The position numbers and the translations under genes were made by a program. Positions 22,355 through 32,150 of a stretch of 64,000 bases of DNA are shown one piece after another. Under the pieces are notes generated by a model that saw only the letters and a list, made by a program, of their open reading frames with translations, did not search any database and was not told the origin of the DNA. This stretch comes from Chrysoporthe austroafricana (lineage: Eukaryota > Ascomycota > Sordariomycetes > Diaporthales > Cryphonectriaceae): positions 1,550,001 to 1,614,000 of the forward strand of contig JYIP02000006.1 of NCBI GenBank assembly GCA_001051155.2, in the 5' to 3' direction. Within the stretch, counting starts at the first letter, position 1. Each line of letters starts with the position of its first letter.

Positions 22355-24147
22355 AGTAGCGAGCGGGTGGTGGCAGTTCGCGGGCAAGAATTGGGCTGCA
22401 GGCTGGTGTCGGCGTTAGGAAGATGGACGCCGGATGCCAAGTCCTCCCTGCAGATATGCATGTCTTTCTCTTAATATGCTCGAGAATTCTCCGGTCGGAG
22501 CACCCAGGTCCCGGCGTTGCGGTCCCTGCGGCCGGGAGGAGTGCGGCTCCGGCAAGGGCCGATTATAATTATTGATCACCGCCCCGGATGATCGGACTCG
22601 AGGGCCGCTCCGGAGACGGGGAGACCGGCAAGGCCTGCCGGCCATCTACGTTGAATGCTGTGATAGATCGGCCACCCTTCTAAGCAGCTCTGCTATTGGT
22701 GTTCTTATTAGCCTTGTGTCATGGCAATATCTGCGGATCGGTCCACATGGACGCTCCTCGTGTCTAAAAATGCAGCTCTTCAAGTGTAATCCCTAATAGT
22801 GCTGCTGAAGTATACAAATACTAGGTACAGATACCACAAGCCCAGAAGCATCGAAATATTTCTCGGTAAATTTTTTTTTTTTTTTTTTTTGGAAGAAAAA
22901 TATCAGATTTTAGCTACTCAATGTCCCTGCTCGTCCCACGTTCGTACAGGACTCTCATTCGGTGCACATTTTGCAACGTCTATCTTCAAGCTAGTCATTC
23001 TCGCTAAATGCATACATTAGTCGAAGACATGGCTCAGATTGAATTCTCACTCTGTACGCCGAAGTGACGTTTGTGGTACCGCCGTCGGTCTGATCTTTTG
23101 GGTTACTCTGGTTACCAAGTAGCCGCATTTTGTTGACATGACGTTTCAACTGGCCAAATGAGAAGCTATATAATCTTGGGGATAAATATTGCATCTTGGG
23201 GGCCCAGCACTTTATCTTCTGTACTGGAAGGCATATATCGTTCAGCTAATAGAATAGGTTGAGCGGTTTTACAGAATGTATCTAGCAAAGAAACAATGAG
23301 TTGGGGAAAGCTGAATGCATTTGGGATTATAGTTACGCTGACGGTGGAATTATTGGGCGATTCGGCCAGGTCAGACTGAAAGCCGTCGACTCGTTACCTG
23401 CCCAAGTAATGCAGCGCAATCCTCTTCACCAGCAATCATAAACATACTCATGGTCCGCCACGGCTGGCATCCGTGATTGTCGCAGTTGAATAGCTGGCAA
23501 CGTTGCTTACTGATAGTAGGCTAAAATAGTATCCACGATCTTCAAGGCTTAATTTATTGTTGCAAGGACGAAGCTGAAGTGTTTCCCCTGTATTTCGTTC
23601 TTAGCCCTAATTTCTGCCGTTGCCAGCTTGGATCCGTATCAGTAGCACTAGAGAATGACATTGATGTGCGTACGATGAATGACATGGATAGACTCGCTAT
23701 GATCGGTCTGCGGTATGCTCAGAACTTCAACTCCGCATTGCTCGCCTCTCCGAATGGTGGCCTCAGAATTGGGTTGCGTCAGTCTCCGTGTAAGCACCGA
23801 CAAAGTTAGAGGTTGTTCAGCTCGGGTTCATGCCGAGCTAACCGATGCCCTGGACTTCTTCGAATCCCAATCTCGCTGTGCTGTGTCAATAAAGCTTAAC
23901 GATATGTTTCAAGATTCGGTATAGTAGATCCATTCGTCTGTGAAGTGCGCATTTACATGTTAAACCTTCGACGAGGACCAAGGCCACGCCAATGCAGCCA
24001 GAAACCCAAGACCACCAACGCCGGAAGCCCATCTATTTCCAATCAAAATTATGCATTTCTGACCGCGAATGTCTGGTCCACTTGCGGGTCACCACGCTCA
24101 TCTCCTGCTCATCGGTTTCCCTTCATCTTCCGCTGTGAAGAGGATGA
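22355..24147. other. AT-richer gene-free island
   Basis: Base composition shifts visibly toward A/T from about 22640 to 24140, including a poly-T run at 22869-22889. Only short, scattered frames occur on both strands. I see no terminal repeats, target duplications or transposase motifs. It could be decayed mobile DNA, possibly affected by repeat-induced point mutation, or simply old intergenic sequence. Confidence 0.5.
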
Positions 24148-25494
24148 TTAGTTCCCTGACGTCCACGAGACCCACCGGTTCTGCACCGACGTGACAAAGT
24201 CTCTTATCCTCTCCGACGGTACCGAATAGAGGAAGAGACCGAAAAGGGCGACAAGGTATCCAAACAGCTGCAGGTTCCCGATTGGGGTACCCCAGATCAA
24301 CACGCCGACGACGACGAGGAGGATGCTCTTGAAGATGCCGGACAGTGTCATGACAAGGCTGCTGGTCTTTCCGATCTGTGCCCACGTTAACGATCCGCCC
24401 CCCCGTCTCACCGCCGGTGTGCCATCACTCACGAGGAAGACGCTGGCCACGTTCAGGCCGAAGGCCACCATGGCGTTGAACAGCAGGACCACGGGGCCGA
24501 CCCTGGCAAAGTCCGCCGCCTGGAACGAGCCCATCTCCGTCAGGTACACCGTCACCAGGTTCATGGCGCCGCAGACGGGCGCGTAGTAGTACAGGCTGAC
24601 GAGGGGGTCCATCTTCTCGCCGTCGCCCGAGAGCAGCACCTGGATCATGACCAGCCGCGCGGCCTCGAACACGAGCCCCGCCACCTGGTACCAGACGCCG
24701 AGCCAGCTGATCCGGATCTCGCCCACCGACGCGACCATGACGCCGAGGACGATGAGGAGGATCTTGAGGAGCGCCGTGCGGGTCGGGTGCGCGACGCCCC
24801 ACAGCCACGAGATGAAGAGGACTATCACCGGGCCCCCGGCCTGGGGGCAGAGGTGCTCGTCAGCCAGAGGAACTCCCGGTGTTTCTAGGTTGGATTCTGA
24901 GGGGGGTTGGAAGGGGGGGGGCGGAGGAGCGCCGACCTTGAGCATCTGTATGAACGGTACGCTCAGGTAGAGGTACGGGAGGTTGCTGCAGACGAGGCTG
25001 CCGCTGTATACGATCCCGATGGGCACGACCGCCCGCATGTACTTCTGGCTCGTCATCTGCACGCTCTTGCGGCCGTTCAGGAGCCTGGTGGTCCGGGCGA
25101 GGACCTGTGTAGCCACTGCGGCGAATATCATATGCCAGCAAGTCAGGAATATAGCTGTATCGCAGCCAGTCAGTGCCACGAAGATCGTTCCCTACGGGGG
25201 AGGAGGGGGAGAGGCGCAGGGAAGGCAGCGGCGAGCACGCACGATATGCTGCAACCAGATGTCAGTGGGGGCGCCCGTATACTCTGTCGCCAAACAACAA
25301 GACCGGGGAGCGGAGAGCTCACGGAAGCCAGCGGTATCTATGAGCCACTTGTTGAACAGGATGGTCAGGTTCGAGAAGAAGATCCAGCACGCGATGTAGA
25401 AGGCCGGGTGCGCGGATGCCGGGCTGCCCTGCCTCTGGGGCTTCTCCGTGACGGGCAGCGCCATCTTGGGGCTCGGAATGGCCCCGGTAGGCAT
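24148..25494 (-). CDS. TPT-family (triose-phosphate/nucleotide-sugar) transporter
   Basis: Multi-pass membrane transporter of the drug/metabolite superfamily TPT branch (SLC35-like), expected in Golgi or ER membranes. Four exons on the minus strand: 25494-25323, 25154-24937, 24840-24433 and 24375-24148. The introns are 168, 96 and 57 nt, with CTGAC or GTTAAC branch sites; the product is 341 aa. Family landmarks include LTILFNKWLIDTAGF at the first helix, LTCWHMIFA, RAVVPIGIVYSGSLVCSN, YLYLSVPFIQMLK, VGEIRISWLGVWYQVAGLVFE, and IGKTSSLVMTLSGIFKS in the last exon. About nine to ten hydrophobic segments are visible, and the length fits a full-size member. Substrate cannot be told from sequence. 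I use the ATG at 25494, because the upstream in-frame candidate at 25563 is TTG. The second intron starts GTCGGC, a weak donor, but the join restores the expected protein. It is divergent from the GT17 gene. Confidence 0.9.
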
Positions 25495-26897
25495 GTCGAA
25501 GGCGTGATGGCGCGGCGACGGCGTGGAGGCTATCTGGCGCGCTGGTGCTCCCTCTAGGGGCAAGAGGACACCATGACTTCGGTCTCCTTCGTAGAGTCAC
25601 AACGATCGGGCCCGGCTCGAGGGCGACGGGGCTGGGACGCAGGACGTGACGGCAATAGGTCGCGGGCAGGAGGGGGAGCGCGCAGAAGGGCGCAGGTGTA
25701 CAGGACAGATTGGGCCCTGCATCCGCCCGAGACAGCTCTCCTGGGCTCGCAGTAATTAACTACGCGCTTCCTGGCCGGGCCACAGGTGTTAGCAAACGAG
25801 TGAGACAGAGCCTAGGTTTCGGGTAGTAAGGGATGCTCCGGATAATGAGAGAACTCAGGTCAGGGAGGCATGAAGTGATGAGTAGAATGGGGCGAGCGCG
25901 CATTAACTATTCTGGTCCTGGGGCTTACTGAGCCTGTCATCGTATTCCAGGTGCGGTGGCTTGAGGCTACGAACGGCGAGGGCACAAACAAACCCACTTG
26001 GGTCCCGGAGGACGGAGGACTTGAAAGGCGGCGCTGACAGGCGAGCGAACAGGAGACAAAAATACAAGTGCCAAGTCTGCGTTGGGCTTAATCAGCTCCA
26101 TATCCAGAGACGGCACAGGCCCCCCTTCATGACTGGCGTCGACAGGTAAGACAACACCTGCGCGCCATGTTCTGTCTTCGGATATTGCATTTTTCCGCAG
26201 CACGGCCGCGGTGAAAGCGGTGCAACAAGCCGCACAGGGAGACCAGGCTGCTGGGACGTTTCTCCTCCTGGAGGTATCAAGGGTCTGCACAGAGGGAGAG
26301 CGAAAGATCGCACGTCGAAATAGAGTTCTCGGTGGATCTCATCCACAGTTGGCAGATCGCCGCCGGGATGGGCGTGGATACAGCACGACAGGGATTCTTT
26401 ATTTAATCGTCGCCCTTGCAGACCCTGGCATGTTGTTCTTTGAACAAACGCCACGTAGCGTATCCTCCCATCTTGCTCAGGACACGGGGCAAACCAAATG
26501 CCTCGAAATTGCAGGCGGTGGTGATGGTCGTCGTCGCCGTCGTCGTGAGCGCTGGGCCTATCTTGTCTGAGTCGATCGATCCCGGAACGGACGTACTGCG
26601 AACCTTCTCTCGGCCGCGCTCGTCTTCCCCGGATGGAGACATACCAGGCAGCACATCCATGCGCTTGCGGGTAGCCTTCTGCCGTTGCCACACTGATACC
26701 ATCGCCTATGTGTCTGGGTCATGGGCTGCTGGGAGCTGCGAGGTCCCGACAGGGGGCGGGACGGGTGGCTGGACGGGAGCGCCTCGATGTCCTCCCTTGA
26801 TAGGGAGTCCTCTTGAGGCGCAACGGTGCGATCGCCTGCCTCCAGTGGACACTTTCGCAGTGATCCTCTACATCCCCTACGCACGTAAACATTAGCT
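25495..26897. other. Shared upstream region of the divergent transporter/GT17 pair
   Basis: A 1.4-kb stretch between two start codons that point away from each other, so it must hold both promoters. Open frames of up to about 200 codons exist on the minus strand (26092-26691), but they show no domain and use codons unlike the neighbouring genes. No TATA box is obvious. Confidence 0.6.
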
Positions 26898-28764
26898 ATG
26901 TCGTTGGTAAAGGCGTCACACCGTCTGCGGGCCATGACGGCCGCGATACCATTGAAGGTCCCGGCCGTCCACAGCACCAAGGCGAAAGCCTTCATAGCAG
27001 CAGCGACGCTCGTCCTGTTCTGGGTCAGCGGGCCGCGCACCTTTCGACACCACGCCGTCGACGGGGTCGCTCTCGCCGAGCCGACACTGGAAGGACCCGG
27101 CGGAGCCCTATCCGCCGAGCGTCGTCCTGCAGCGGACAAGGACGGCTCGCGATCAGCTCTGGACCTGGTGCTCGGCGCGGCGGAGGCCGAGGCCTTCTGC
27201 CATCGCTACCACCTCAGCCCTTACAATGCGTCTGCCGCAGCCGAAGGCTCCCACCGCGCACCGCATGTTCCGCGGAAGAGGAGGATATACGACCTGCTGG
27301 TCGTGACGCCTACAACCTCCGCGGACTTGCTCGAGTTCCGGCTCGCGTCCATGTATCAGTACGTCGACTACTTCCTCATCCTCGAGACGCCGCCTGCGCC
27401 CACCGCCGAGCCTGCGCCCGCCGACCCGCCCACGCCGCCACCTGTCGAGGCCCCGGACGCCCCGACGCTGCTCGACAAGATCTGGTCGGGCCGGCTCTCG
27501 TCCTACCACGCCAAGATCATCCGCCACACCCTCTCGCAGCACTCGCACGACTTCAAGTCCGGGCTCGACCACGCGGCGACCACGCGCAACGCCCTGTACA
27601 CGCGGGTGATCCCGCTGCTCACCGGCGCGCAGAAGGTCCAGCTCGGCGACGTGCTCCTCGTCTCCGACGTCGAGGAGCTCGTGCGCCCGGTGGCGATGAA
27701 GGTCCTGCGGAACTGCGAGATCCCCGAGCGGACGACGGTGCGGACGAGGAAGTACTGGTACAGCTACCAGTGGATGAAGATCGACGGGCTGGGCGTGACG
27801 CCAGACCTTCCGGTGGTGAACCCGGAGGCCCCGGAGCATCCTGACCCTGCGCTGCAGTCGAACAGCGCGCGGCGGAAGAAGGTTGCCAAGGGCAACGAGT
27901 GGTGGCCGCACCCACAGGCGACGGTCTACCGGGGCGCGGACACCGTCCTGCCGGATGATCTACGGAAGCAGCGCGGCCTGGACGAGTATGTCTTCGGCGA
28001 TGGCGGGTGGACATGCCATCTGTGTTACCCGACCATCACCGAGACGCTGGCGAAACTGGGCGAGGCGGGTGTCATCTGGCATGATGGGCCGCGCTGGAAA
28101 GCTGCCGGGCGGGTGGTGTCGAAGGTGATGAAGGGCATCGACCTGTAAGTCCAACCACGCGCCCCGCGGTCCAGAGACCGCGGCCAGGCAGGCAGTTCTG
28201 TTCTGACGACCGCCCAGCTACGACCGAACGCGCCTCTCGCGCATCGAGGCCAACCCAGACCTCCCGCCTCACCTGCAGGGCAACCCGCACCGGTACAAAT
28301 GGCTGCTGGACCGCGACGCGCTCGGCGCCAACTTCGCCGACTTCGACGCCGGCGACCTTGACCGCTACCTCGCGAGGAAGAAGACCGTGGATGCCGAGCC
28401 CGACTTCGAGCGGACGCAGCAGCCGGATGCGGACCACGTTGTCGAGGGCGCAGAGGAGCAGGGCGCGCCGCCGCCAACGCCGCCGGATGCCGGGCCTGCG
28501 CCTTCCTGGCGGGATGGCCCCCTGAACTTCGTCGGCCCCGACACCGTCGGGGACGGCGAGAGCCCGGACCTGGGTGAGGAGGTCAGGGACCAGCTGGGCC
28601 AGATCAGGGGCGCCGCCACGAGGCTCACCCCGGCGGACATAAGCGCGCTGCAGCTGGGCGAGGAGGACAAGCGAGGCTTGGAAGGGACCAGGGGCGAGGA
28701 ATCGGACCTGAGCCCTGGGACGATCAGAGTGCTGAGATCGCTCACGGGGGATCTGGGACCGTAA
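26898..28764 (+). CDS. GT17-family N-acetylglucosaminyltransferase-like protein
   Basis: Resembles beta-1,4-mannosyl-glycoprotein N-acetylglucosaminyltransferase (CAZy GT17), a Golgi type II membrane enzyme. Two exons, 26898-28144 and 28218-28764, with a 73-nt GTAAGT..CAG intron and CTGAC branch; the product is 597 aa. A single hydrophobic segment near residues 34-45 (FIAAATLVLFWV) would be the signal anchor. The catalytic part runs from about residue 130: RIYDLLVVTPTTSADLLEFRL, VDYFLILE, TRNALY, an acidic motif SDVEELVRP around Asp257 (position of the family DxDE motif), and a C-terminal FGDGGWTCHLCYPT block. The last about 140 residues are an acidic, Pro-rich tail with no recognised domain. 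Start at 26898; a second Met 12 codons later is possible. It is divergent from the transporter, which suggests joint use in protein glycosylation. Confidence 0.85.
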
Positions 28765-29170
28765 CTGCCACCGCCTGGCCTGGCGACGGCGAGAGGCTGT
28801 ACTGAGTAGAGGCTACCCAGCACTGCCTCCAAGGAGGCCAATCAGCGTCGTGTTGCCACGAGAATTCAAATAGTCGAACCAAGAAGATAGCCCGGTCTGG
28901 GGGGGGAGGCTGGAGGACACTGCGATGTAAAGGGAGAACAGAGCGCGTCTGAAACGTTACGCGGGATATGCTTCGACTGCGAGTAATATGATTACTGGGA
29001 AGACATCATCGGGGCTGGGGGAGGCAGCAAAATAGCCCGCACCTACGTAGATATACAACAAGAAGTTCCCACCGATCGATTTGCTCCGACGCATGTCCCG
29101 CGCAAGGCACCGCTGCGGTTCACAGAGAGGATACCGACGCAGAGCCCAGGTCCCCACGCGTCTAATGGTT

Positions 29171-29205
<35 letters not shown>
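29171..29205. repeat. (CT)n microsatellite
   Basis: About seventeen CT units in intergenic DNA. Confidence 0.8.
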
Positions 29206-29207
<2 letters not shown>

Positions 29208-29677
29208 AGGCCCGGGCCATCTGATGAGACCGGCTCGGTTGACTGGATACCCGACGGTCTTGACTGAGCATGGGTGGACGTCCAGGACAGGCGCCGCCGT
29301 CCGGTGGCCTCCGTCTAACCAGGTCATCAAGCAGGAGATCGATCGCCATCTCACGGGGTGCGTATCGAACTGCGGGCTGGAATTGACCATCGGGCATTGT
29401 TGACAGTCAGAAAGGTGCTGTTCTCCTGATCAGCAGGAGGCCAGAATGGCGATAATTCACCAGCTTCTTACTTCGAGCGCAACCAGAGCAGCGAGGGCGA
29501 TGTCGGACTTGGCTCTGCCCTGCTACAACTTAAGATGTACAAGGAACTGCAGGGTAGTTAAACTTTATATAGGCTTGCCTGTCTTGTATTACTTACATGT
29601 TCAATATATTATGGAGCATCGTGAATCAGACGGCTGCGCGGTGCCGGCACGGTCGCCGGCCAGGCCAGGTGCCAGCC

Positions 29678-29742
29678 CCGAGCTGCCAGGTGCGAGCCTC
29701 AAGCTGCCAGGTGCCAGCCTCAAGCTGCGAGGTGCCCACGAC
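29678..29742. repeat. 21-base minisatellite, three copies
   Basis: The unit AGCCTCAAGCTGCCAGGTGCC occurs three times head to tail with a few substitutions (first copy AGCCCCGAGC..., last copy CTGCGAGG...). The 21-base period keeps a reading frame, but no gene is supported. Confidence 0.7.
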
Positions 29743-30004
29743 ACCTGGGTTTTTAGATCAACCCACCAGTCAATTGCATTGCAGCAGGCTCCTTGGTTCC
29801 CTCGACCTAGTCTGCACCCGTCTGCTTTTCTTTGTTTTGCACCGACTCATTTTCTCACCTCCTGTGAACAGACAGGTCTGGTCTGCATACTAGGTATACA
29901 TGTGAGCACATCCTCATGTACGCCTCGGTGAAGATATAATCCGACCGCTAACAGGCGCTAACCAAGAGGATCTCGCACGGACCACATAGAGTCCTCTGCT
30001 GACA

Positions 30005-32150
30005 ATGCCGCGCCATGGCTGGCCTCGCCATGGCGCCCGTCCCCACAGGGCGCCTGTTACAATGACCTCACCTGCAGCTGCAGCTCCCGCTGTCCCTACA
30101 GACGACGCACTCCGCTGCTTCACCACAGGAACATGCTACGGCAAGCTCTGCGGCACCTCCGACCCGGTCATCGTCCAGCAGCTCCTCGACTGGCCGAGAC
30201 ATGATGATGGATGGGGAACCTGGGGCGGGCGAGGCTGGAAGAAGCTGGCCATCCTCAACCACCGCCACAAGATCGTCCAATTGACAAACGAGCCTTCTTC
30301 CTCCCCTTCGTCGCCACCCCCGGTCATCCAGCAGCTCGCTACCGCCATCCATCAGGCGTGTCCTCAAGACCGCCGCGGTTTTGAGTTCTTCTGCCTCGGT
30401 CTTGACGATCGATACGCCAACGATGCCGCCGCCGCCGCCGCCGCCGCCAGCCTGCGCCCCTACCTCATTGTCAAGGTGCGACCTGACGGCGACATCACCC
30501 ACAACTGGCATGCAGCTGTCGAGCTGGCTGCAGAATGCCGCCGTATCCTGGAATCCTTCGATGTTCATGATATGCACTGTCTGGTTGTCGAGGCGGAGGT
30601 GAAGCCATTTGGATCTGCACTCTCGCGTTCCACTTCGACTTCGAACGAGACCACAGGTTGATGATAGTAGCACCGCTACGCCCCACGGCGACGACCCCTC
30701 GACGAGTGCCACCGCGGCCGCCGCGACCAACTGCCATGGCCACCTTCCCTCGCCCATGTTCTCAGGTCCTACGGTCCACCTGCAACTGCGCCACAGCGAC
30801 TGGAACGACCCCTGCATTGCGCAGCGTCGGCTCTTTCACCTCGCTCCAACAAGGCCGGGCCAGTCGATCGCCACTACTGCCCGTCCCGACACGGCCGGAA
30901 CCTTAGGACTTACCGTTGTCCTCGAGTTCCAGTCCCCCGACCAGAAGCCGCTCACGGTGCCTCTGCTGCTGACTTCTCGCCATGTCGTCTGTCCTGATAA
31001 CCCGGAGGCGGACATTGATCACCTCGCCACGCTGATCAAGGCTTGGCAGCAACCTGGGCCCGATAATCCTGACTTGGACAAGGACGCGACCTATACTTCT
31101 GTTGCCGCTGGTGCTACTCCTGCCGGGCACATCAAGGTGATCCAGCCAGGCCAGCGCAAGTTAGAAACCATCATGCTCGAGGCGGAGGGTCAACTTAAGC
31201 AGATCCGTAGGAGCTTGAGGTATTACGAGCCCAAGCGTAGCGCCGGATGTCTCACTGGCGATGAACAGGCTTGGTACGAAAAGCTTGAAGCACAAGCCGT
31301 CAGCGTTACCAGCCTTATCTCCCACTGCAAAGCACACGAAGACCCCGAGACACGCCAAATCGGCACCGTTGTCCTCTCACCCGCTCCCGCTTCCTTCGTC
31401 GGTGTGCCGACTAAGGCTCGTCCCGACTGGGCTCTCATTGCGCCGGACGGCCGCGGCCGCGGCTACGAGAATGATATCCCACCCCAGCACCCTAATCACT
31501 TCTGCATTCTCGAACTCACATCCGATGTCCGCGAAGCTATATTCAGGAACTTCGTTTCGGAATCACCTGTCACCATCAAGGGCGTCCACGACGCGGCTCC
31601 GTTAAGACAAGACTTCGTCGCTATCGACACATTCTTCTCCGAGAATACCATCCAGACCAGCTGCTTGCTACCTACCTACCACGAGTCCCCTTCGAAGCAG
31701 CAGCCGCCGCCGCACCCTGCCGATCTAGAGGAATCCTTGTTCCACGAGGATAGCAAGCGCGTGATGCGCGTCTACAAGTTCGGTGCCGCCTCCGACGCAA
31801 CGTACGGCATGCTCAGTCACATGCCCGCCTACCACTACCACACGGATGGCAGCGGCCGTGTCCTCGGCGACCTGTGCATCCTTGCCGCCAGGGCCGCGCA
31901 CGAGCAGGATCCCTCCGCATTCAGCTGCCACGGCGACAGCGGGTCCGCCATCTTCGGTATCCTCCCCGGCAGCGACGAGGAGAAGGCCCGGAAGAAACCG
32001 GGTGTTGTTGGCCTCCTCCGGGCCGGCAACAACCCCACGTTTGGCATTGTGAAGAGATGGGACATCTCCTACGCCATCACGTTTGACAGGATCATAGCGG
32101 ATATCGAGCAGCGCTCCGGTGGGAAGGTCGTGAACTGGACGCAGTACTAG
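30005..32150 (+). CDS. Large protein with a divergent trypsin-like protease domain
   Basis: Two exons, 30005-30598 and 30657-32150, joined by a 58-nt intron (donor GTGAAG, acceptor CCACAG, phase 0); the product is 695 aa. Without the intron the first frame stops at 30661, so splicing is needed. The N-terminal about 200 residues (CFTTGTCYGKLCGTSDPVIV, WKKLAILNHRHKIVQL) form a separate, unrecognised module with an Ala run from a (GCC)n tract. The C-terminal part carries a plausible chymotrypsin-fold triad: His307 in LLTSRHVV, Asp455 in DWALI, and Ser626 in CHGDSGSAIF. The spacings (148 and 171 residues) are far larger than in trypsin, so there are big insertions. No signal peptide is visible, so it is probably intracellular. 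Substrate and role are unknown. Start is at 30005, or the Met at 30062. Confidence 0.75.

Larger units (their letters stand above)
28765..30004. other. Intergenic region with CT tract and 21-mer array
   Basis: No recognisable gene. It contains a CT microsatellite (29171-29205), a three-copy 21-base repeat (29678-29742), and an AT-richer part around 29500-29640. A frame from 29446 to 29931 reads through the 21-mer array but shows no domain, and I do not call it a gene. Confidence 0.55.

Noticed and set aside
26092..26691. 200-codon frame on the minus strand between the transporter and GT17 genes
   Set aside because: No recognisable motif, codon usage unlike the neighbours, and it lies in the shared promoter region. 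A small lineage-specific gene cannot be fully excluded.
29446..29931. 161-codon frame through the 21-base repeat array
   Set aside because: The frame is kept open by the repeat period. Flanking parts show no domain, and it lies in AT-variable intergenic DNA.
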